Shown piece after piece: positions 57,801-64,000 of a stretch of DNA of 64,000 bases. Location: NCBI RefSeq assembly GCF_024763615.1, contig NC_077223.1:55490627-55554626 (forward strand). The letters run 5' to 3'. A program made the position numbers and the translations under genes. Positions within the stretch are counted from its first letter, which is position 1. Each line of letters starts with the position of its first letter. The notes beneath the pieces were generated by a model. It searched no databases. It saw only the letters and a program-made list of their open reading frames with translations, and had not been told where the DNA came from. This DNA comes from Phlebotomus papatasi (Eukaryota > Arthropoda > Insecta > Diptera > Psychodidae).

Positions 57801-60800
57801 ATTTTTCAAGGTCAAAGGCCTCTAGACCTAGACTCAACTGAGTTTTGTTTAGTTAGGTACGTTGCAAAGGTCTTGGATTTTTTAACAATTTAGAATCGGT
57901 TCCAATCAGATATGAATCGATAACTGATTTTTATCCGATATTCAATCGTGTTACTCCTAAGCTATTTTAGTCGATATTTTCAGTTATCGTTTATGAACTA
58001 TAACAGACTAAAAATTTCTATTTTAATTATTAATTTGAAATGTTAGAAATTTTAATTCAATTCAATTCAATTAAAAATACTTAGGACAAACTGTCCTCTT
58101 GTACAATACGTCTTCTGTATAAGTATACAGAATTCAGAATTCATTTCATTTTAATTAAAAACAATTTCTGGGTGTTAAAAACTGCATAAAATTGTATCAC
58201 TAAATTTCATAAATGAGACGCTCAGAGCAGAAGTGGATTGTTTTAATAGGGAAACGCATACAAAGGAGACCACTTCTGCTCTGAGCGTCTCAAATGTTCT
58301 ATATTAATAATATTTCGCCGCAGGGGGGGGGGGGGGTGACATTAGCTCTGAAAAAATGCAACCAGTTTTAGTGTAAATTTTTTCCTATTTTCGTACACAT
58401 TTCACGAGATATCTCCAAAACTACGTAGGTTGCCAATTTTGGGTTTTCCGTTGCCTATTCTACATTAAATGGGCTTTTATTTTGTATTTTTATTATTTGA
58501 TAATTCATTCTGCAATGACAGAAAACAGCTAATAAACTCAAAAGTTTTTTCGGCACGCTAGAAACATATGGGAAACATAGGAAATGGTTTCACCGCTTAT
58601 CTCTACATTTTATCAGTATTTCTTCTTATAAAAATCTTCATTAGGGTAAAGGCTCATAATTTTGGACAGTCTGCTTATAAGCATCGATGTTCCAAGTTTG
58701 AAGTGCGATATTTTCAATACTAAATTGATTTTTTTGCAACTCTCTTTTTCCGAAGGGTTGTTTAGAAACTTGGCAAGGGCTTATTGTCTTTGATTTTACC
58801 AAAATTAGTCTTAATACGTTTAAAAATGAATTGATATATAGAGGTGAATTTGACTCGAATTTTGGACAACTTGGCTGTAAATTTGGACATCTAATCCGCC
58901 TCAACAGGATGCCCATTGTTCTTCATTTCATGAACCAATCTTACCAAGTCCTCTTCCTGTTCATGTAAGGGAAACGTAGAATGTCATAAGAAGCCCGGAA
59001 ACTTTCCATATCATTTATTAACCCATTCAGTCAATGTACCAGAAATACTTCAGATAGAATGTTCATATTTTGGGTTTAGTTTCCTATAGATTAATAGATG
59101 ATTTTTTTTGAAAAGAAAAAAAAATATCTATTATGGGGGCGCGGGGATTCGCCCTCAAACACACGTCTTAACGGTCACTGAATTTAAATTCTTTACTTCA
59201 GTATAAACTCTATTGATTTAGATAGAGTAACTATCCAAAAAAAAACAAATTGGCAACCAGAATTCAAATCAGGAAAGAGTAAAGAGGCCAATTTTAATAA
59301 ATTAGACGGGATGTCGAATTTTCCGTCCGCCATTTTGGGCAAAAATTTTGCATGACCTTCTGCGAAGCAAGAAAATAATAACAAAATGTAATTTCATCTC
59401 TGTCGTACTATTTTTCTCAAGTAATTGAAGAACTAAAGTTACTAAAAATCTATTCCCGACAGCAATTCGAGTATCAGTTGCCCAGGAATAAATCATCTAA
59501 AATTACTCAATTTGCGTATGATGTATAATACCATGGTAAGGTATGGGTTAAAGTGAGTTGACTTCGGTACTCCAAGTACGTGTGGATTAGCGCAATCCTT
59601 GACCTTTCCGGGAGCCTTTCAATGCATTTCTCGCTACATCTCGTTCGCAGAGATGATGCTCCTTTGTTTCTTCAGGCATTTGTCCAACCTAGTCATCACA
59701 AAAGCTAAAACTTCACGAAATTTCCAGAGAAAAACACCTGTCCAAAATAAGGAGTATCACCTCACTGGTGAACCTCTTAGAAAATTGCCCATTTTTCACA
59801 CGAAAAATCTAATTCACAAGGCAAATCTCACTTCAGGTCAAATGTACAAATCATCAGTAACGTGAATCAACACAATATTCAATGAATATTCAATAATATC
59901 ACTCAAAAACAGCGAACAAACTTTGTTAGTACTTCACCAAAACTAAATAAGACTGAAGTAAGCCACGAAGTTCTGTCATATTTCTCGTAAGCAATTGCTC
60001 ACACTGAATTTTCAACAAAGCAACCCGTCTGACCAGATAAGCGTGGATTATAGCCTCAATTAACCCCTATCTTTCATACCTTACTTTTAAGAAGCTCCCA
60101 TACAAAATACCCCTTACTAAATATATGTGAAGGACACTGTTTTGCGTTCATGGTGGTGAAGAGCGGAACTACGAAAATTATGTTGCCGGCCGTGTTGCTC
60201 AGTTGTCAGTGACAAGATGGAATATTTTCCAAAACATTTTATTTATTTTTAAAATTCTCATAAAGATTCTCAGTGTTTTTAGTGTTTAATTAATAATAAT
60301 AAATGTGCGTGAGTGCGTGTCGTGTAGAGAAAAGTGTCGTGGTAACTATAAACAAATTTCCAACCCTGAAATACGTGTTTTTATTCCCTTTTGGGGATGT
60401 TTTTTAGGAGACATATTTTTCGGAATAGTTTTTTGTTTTTCTAAAGTGTTAAATCGTTCATCCTGGTTAAATAAAACATATCCCTATCTTTGTAGCTTCT
60501 ATAATTTATATAAAATTTGAAGGTGAAATCAGGATGTGAATTTGACAGTTTCATTCCACCGCCATTGATATACGTGGCAAGATTCAGTCCTTAATTTATG
60601 CCTACCACTCGGATCTTGCCTATGAGGGCTAAAATAGTGCCTAAAGCTGGGTGTTAATTAATGACTAAACGCTGGGTCCCCCTTACCCTGTGTCAGACGG
60701 GAATTTCAACTCAAATCATATTCAAAATTTAACGTATTTAGTGTCAAAATCTTCCAAAAAGAACAAATATTTAGATAGAATTCATTTTTCATCAAATATT

Positions 60801-62657
60801 GGAATAAAAATCCATCATTTTAATCAATTTTTTTAGTGTCCAATTTTATCCTCAAAGTGTCCAAAATAAGAAACAGGACAAAATTATGAGCCTTTCCCCT
60901 ATATCAGTTAGGGTAAGAGTGCCAAATTTCGGCATAGTTGCATGCAAGCGCCAAAGTCTCAAATTTGAAATGTAATATTTTAAATACAAATTGATTTTTT
61001 TTATTCTTTCTTCTGAAAGAGTGTTGTTGGGAACCTCGTAAAGAGTTTACTGTCTTGATTTACTCTAAAATCATTCTTAATATATTTTAAAATGAATAAA
61101 AATATAGACATAGCTTTGGTGCCCTATTTCGGCCACCTTAATTCTCATAGTTCCTTGCCCTTCGGGAATTCTTCCAATATCTTTTTACCGTCATTTCGTT
61201 TGTCGAAGCTACATTTTTTGTTATTGTTTTGCATTGTATAATCTCGAGAGTATGTAAAAACTAAAAATTCATGGAAATTGGAGGAACAAAAAAGGTGGCC
61301 GAAATTGCAAGCTGGCCGGAATTTGGCACACTTACCCTATACAAAAAAAATCGAGAAATTACATAAATTGAATGTAAATATGCATATACCTGTCTGGGAA
61401 TAATCCATCACAACGTTTACACTTGAGGGGCTTATCGGATGTGTGTAACTTCTGTATATGAATTCTCAGATCAGTTTTGCGGCCACAGGTTGTGGGACAT
61501 AGTTCACACTGAAACACGGGCTTATCCCCAACATTATGTATAAGTTTGTGAGCTTTAAGAGAGTTACTCTGCGTGAACTTGGCATTACACACATCACATT
61601 CATATGGTTTTTCGCCTGTGTGTATACGCAAATGTCGCTTCAATTTAAATGTATCTGGAGACGCGTAAGTGCAGTGGGGACACTGATATGGACGTTCACC
61701 TGTGTGACAACGAATGTGACGTTTAAGTTTGCTCAATTCTACACTCGCATAGTCACATTCTGAGCACTTATGGGGCTTCTCATGGGTATGACGATAGCGT
61801 ACATGTCGCACAAGTTCTCCGGACGTCGTGAAGGAACTCATGCAAAACTTGCAGTGATGGGGCTTGGTTCCAGTGTGAGTATTGACGTGATTATGTAAAG
61901 ATGCCACGGTTTTAAAACCTCTCTCACATACTGAACATTTGTGGGGGCGCTCATCTGAATGTGATTTCATATGACGCGATAAAAGATATCGCTTTGTGCT
62001 GGTGTAATTGCAATAATTGCAAAGATGGGACACTGTCTGCATTTGACTCTTTGAAATAATCTTCATCACTTTTTGCTTGTCATCTTCTGCATCAGATAAT
62101 CCTATTATTTTGTCTGTGTCATCCTCAAAGTCATACACATTGCCATCTTCTTCACCCTCGTAATCAGCTTCCTCTTCGAAATGTTCTTCATTGGCACTTC
62201 CACCAGTTGCCGATACACTCTCTTGATTCTTTCCATCCTGTCCATTCATAATCAGTACATAGCTAACCTCATCTGAATTCCCATCTGATGGCATAATCGT
62301 CACATAATCCTGATTTCCTGGTCGTTCCTTTAGTTTTGACTTGTCCTTGTTGTCGTCTTCAGTTAGGAAATCTGGTGGTGTTGTCAAAACTGGTTCAGAT
62401 TCTTTTGTGGCCTGATAGTAGTAGTTTCCGGATGAATCTATGAAATATGTTCCAGATTCGTCATCCTCTATTTCTTCCCCACCAGAATCACCCTCTTCGT
62501 CATGGATGATTGTAATTGTGTCAGGTTCTGACGGAGCAACAGACGAAGGGCCTGCTGCTGTGCCAATTTCTTTGTTAAAGGTTTCCAAATAAGACTGCAA
62601 TTCACTTCCTTCGAGTTTAATATTAACGCCACCAACATTCATATTTGGATTTGACAT
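54838..62657 (-). CDS. CTCF: CTCF insulator/architectural zinc-finger protein
   Basis: Four coding exons, 61390-62657, 55146-55768, 54981-55078 and 54838-54918, join in frame (phases 2, 1, 0) to 689 residues. CTCF binds DNA at insulators and domain borders. The N-terminal 200 residues are acidic. Eleven C2H2 fingers follow (about 213-528), the exact CTCF number; telling strings are RPHKCSVCERGFKTVASLHN, TSGELVRHVRYRHTHEKPHK, CDYASVELSKLKRHIRCHTG, CPHCTYASPDTFKLKRH and FRQKQLLKRHINLYH. The C-terminus is acidic, with a KTEPG sumoylation-like site and a basic end. Intron 1 (5.6 kb) cuts finger 8 between its Cys and His pairs. A 5' UTR splice acceptor lies at 62684-62686, and a possible noncoding first exon has its donor at about 63147. 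Drosophila CTCF is 818 residues. Confidence 0.97.
55908..56728. mobile_element. Foldback element in CTCF intron 1, ~820 bp
   Basis: The arms TAAGCCCAGATAATCTTATG and the complement of AAATTTATTTGGGCTTA extend inward through GTGACCTCGAAATGCGTGCA. The inner part holds several copies of AAAATTTCATGAAGTCGAA in both orientations and an AAGAAGAAGA/TCTTCTTCTT pair. The hAT copy 1 target at 11988 belongs to this family. Confidence 0.8.
57017..57295. mobile_element. CAAGGGCC MITE, second copy, 279 bp
   Basis: Opposite orientation to 8173-8448, with ends CAAGGGCC and GGCCCTTG. The flanks ACAACAT and ACAATAT differ by one base, fitting a 7-bp target duplication. It sits inside another repeat related to 11600-11840. 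Confidence 0.8.
58215..58291. mobile_element. Small hairpin MITE, 77 bp, copy 2
   Basis: Perfect arms GAGACGCTCAGAGCAGAAGT and the complement; AAAT flanks both ends as a possible duplication. It lies in CTCF intron 1. Confidence 0.82.
58644..60899. mobile_element. AGGGTAAAGG-type element, 2.26 kb
   Basis: TA-flanked, with ends GGGTAAAGGCTCATAATTTT and AAAATTATGAGCCTTTCCCC. TTTTGGACA or TGTCCAAAAT recurs near both ends and internally (58855, 58883, 59743). It is longer than its relatives and likely contains other insertions. ORFs at 59599 and 60305 have no recognised motif. It lies in CTCF intron 1. Confidence 0.75.
60911..61337. mobile_element. 430-bp GGCCGAAAT MITE, copy g
   Basis: TA-flanked, with ends GGGTAAGAGTGCCAAATTTC and GGAATTTGGCACACTTACCC. 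It ends 52 bp from CTCF exon 1's donor, and lies 11 bp from the right end of the 2.26 kb element. Confidence 0.88.
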
Positions 62658-63511
62658 TATTGTTTCACCCAGTAAAATTATATCTGTAAGGAATAATATA
62701 GAAATAACTCAGCCTACTAATTTTATTTAGAAAGAAAATTCAAATCGTTATTCTCGAAGAAAATATTATTTTGGCCTCACGATAAATCAAAGATAAAAAA
62801 AATATAGACGGCCATATTGGAATATCAGTAAAAAACAAAGCCCCGGGAGCCCCGGGACTACGCATTAAGCATACGTCTCCATAGAACGGAAATCAGAAGA
62901 TATTAAATAGCAAAATTATTAGAATAATTCTTTTGACAATAAAAACATAATAATTTACAAATTTTTGTTGTCAGGGGGCCTCCATTTAGTATAAAATTTC
63001 TTAAATTTATCACCATCGGCGCTGAATTCAACATGGCGACACAATAAGAATTGAAGTAAAGTGCTGTGCGAATATTGAGCCTCGTTTTCATTATAGTATC
63101 AATTCTGATTTAAAATAAATCAATTATACAATATTATACACTTACCATTAATTCACCTAACTTGCAAATTAACTACCGAAAATTACGTGAAAAGATTTCA
63201 AGCAGGTTCTTGAAAATGATGCGAACTTGACGCTTTGAGTTGTACTCGTATAATATCCCCCCTCTTTTTTTTTATAATTTTAGCGGAGTTTGCGCTGTTT
63301 CCGTCAGAGGCGCTGGTGCGCCATGTAAATTTTGGAACGTCAAAATAATTTTTGTTTTTCTTCCTTCAATAATTTTTAACGATAGTCCAATAAAAATAAA
63401 TAACAAGTAAATATAAGTGTTCTTAAAAGTGAAACAGGGTATCAACTCGATATAAGTTGTGGAAACTTAAAAATATTCTATTAAAGAAATAATAAACAGA
63501 AGAATTTACAC
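62658..63511. promoter_or_regulatory. Divergent CTCF / downstream-gene promoter region
   Basis: Contains the CTCF 5' UTR acceptor (62684-62686), a probable noncoding exon with donor GTAAGTG near 63141-63147, and the 5' leader of the plus-strand gene at 63512. The start sites of the two genes probably lie within about 63200-63450. No TATA box was fixed. Confidence 0.5.
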
Positions 63512-64000
63512 ATGGACTTACATTCACCAAAAGAGCCAAAAGATAAGGGAAGAGTGGTAGAAAGTAAGTTTTAGGTTTAATAAAACATTCATTAAACGGA
63601 AATGGAAAATATTAAGAAAATTTTGTTATTTTATTCTCAGATATTTGCGGAGAACAGCAATTACGGCAATTTGGTAAATTTCTTGACTCTCACAATCGTC
63701 TTCTAAAAACCCTGGAAAATGAACAACATATAATGCACAATGAGAGTCATGCATTTACGAAATTTCGTACGACAATTGATCATGGATACCATGGAAAATG
63801 TGAAAAAGTTTCGCTTTTCCAACTTGTTGAGTCAGATAACAAAATGCTTAACAAAAATATAATTGTTTTCACATCCCTCTGTGATGAAATTGACTACCTA
63901 AATGCAGAAGCTGAGAGTTTACAGTTAAACCTGCTTTATTATGATGAACACGCAGAGTATTTTAAGGAATCGGCAAGTTTAATCACTAAGAAAATTTCTA
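63512..64000 (+). CDS. Unrecognised protein, 5' part (runs off the window)
   Basis: Exon 1 is 63512-63563 (MDLHSPKEPKDKGRVVE, then GTAAGT). Exon 2 begins at 63641 after TTATTCTCAG and stays open to the window end; the 77-bp intron joins in frame (phase 1). About 137 residues are visible. The sequence is charged with heptad-like hydrophobics (LRQFGKFLDSHNRLLKTLEN, FQLVESDNKMLNKNIIVF), so a helical or coiled-coil protein is likely. I do not recognise the family. It is divergent from CTCF with under 900 bp between start codons. Confidence 0.75.

Noticed and set aside
59599..59865. ORF inside the 2.26 kb element
   Set aside because: No transposase motif; probably chance within repeat DNA.

Overview
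The window is AT-rich nuclear DNA from an insect, most likely a nematoceran dipteran. This is inferred from orthologues of fly genes (Rap1, Rbcn-3B/WDR7, hippo, yorkie, eIF3i, a PGRP-LA-like receptor, a clavesin-like CRAL-TRIO protein, CTCF), short GT-AG introns, and very dense transposon debris. The species cannot be fixed; a phlebotomine sand fly is a guess. There are 500 Ns at 30015-30514.

Layout. 1-703: long-arm foldback repeat. 1992-2546 (-): Rap1, one coding exon. 5958-9649 (-): first three coding exons of WDR7/Rabconnectin-3B; the rest is not visible. 10719-20093 (+): complete five-exon hippo kinase gene, whose introns hold a 2.7 kb hAT-like element, several MITEs and an antisense coding-like fragment. 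20914-25233: nest of transposons around a small unrecognised two-exon ORF (-). 25998-26644 (+): first coding exon of yorkie, ending inside the first WW domain. 26645-37215: repeats, the gap, a second hAT-like copy and a tRNA-derived SINE with a clear target duplication. 37216-38475 (-): eIF3i. 39668-40972 (+): non-catalytic transmembrane PGRP. 42083-44215 (-): CRAL-TRIO protein. 44216-54837: about 10.6 kb with no recognised gene and several nested repeats. 54838-62657 (-): CTCF with 11 zinc fingers. 63512-64000 (+): start of an unrecognised gene divergent from CTCF.

Two themes stand out. First, Hippo and Yorkie, kinase and terminal effector of one growth-control pathway, lie on the same strand with about 5.9 kb between the hippo stop and the yorkie start. 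Second, many non-autonomous elements share one design: AGGGT or AAGGT ends, TA target duplications, often about 0.9 kb, each with its own short motif repeated inside. Several insertions can be proved from the sequence alone because a second copy of the host repeat preserves the empty site. The two hAT-like copies also both carry a 72-nt sequence that folds as a tRNA-Thr(AGT)-like cloverleaf.
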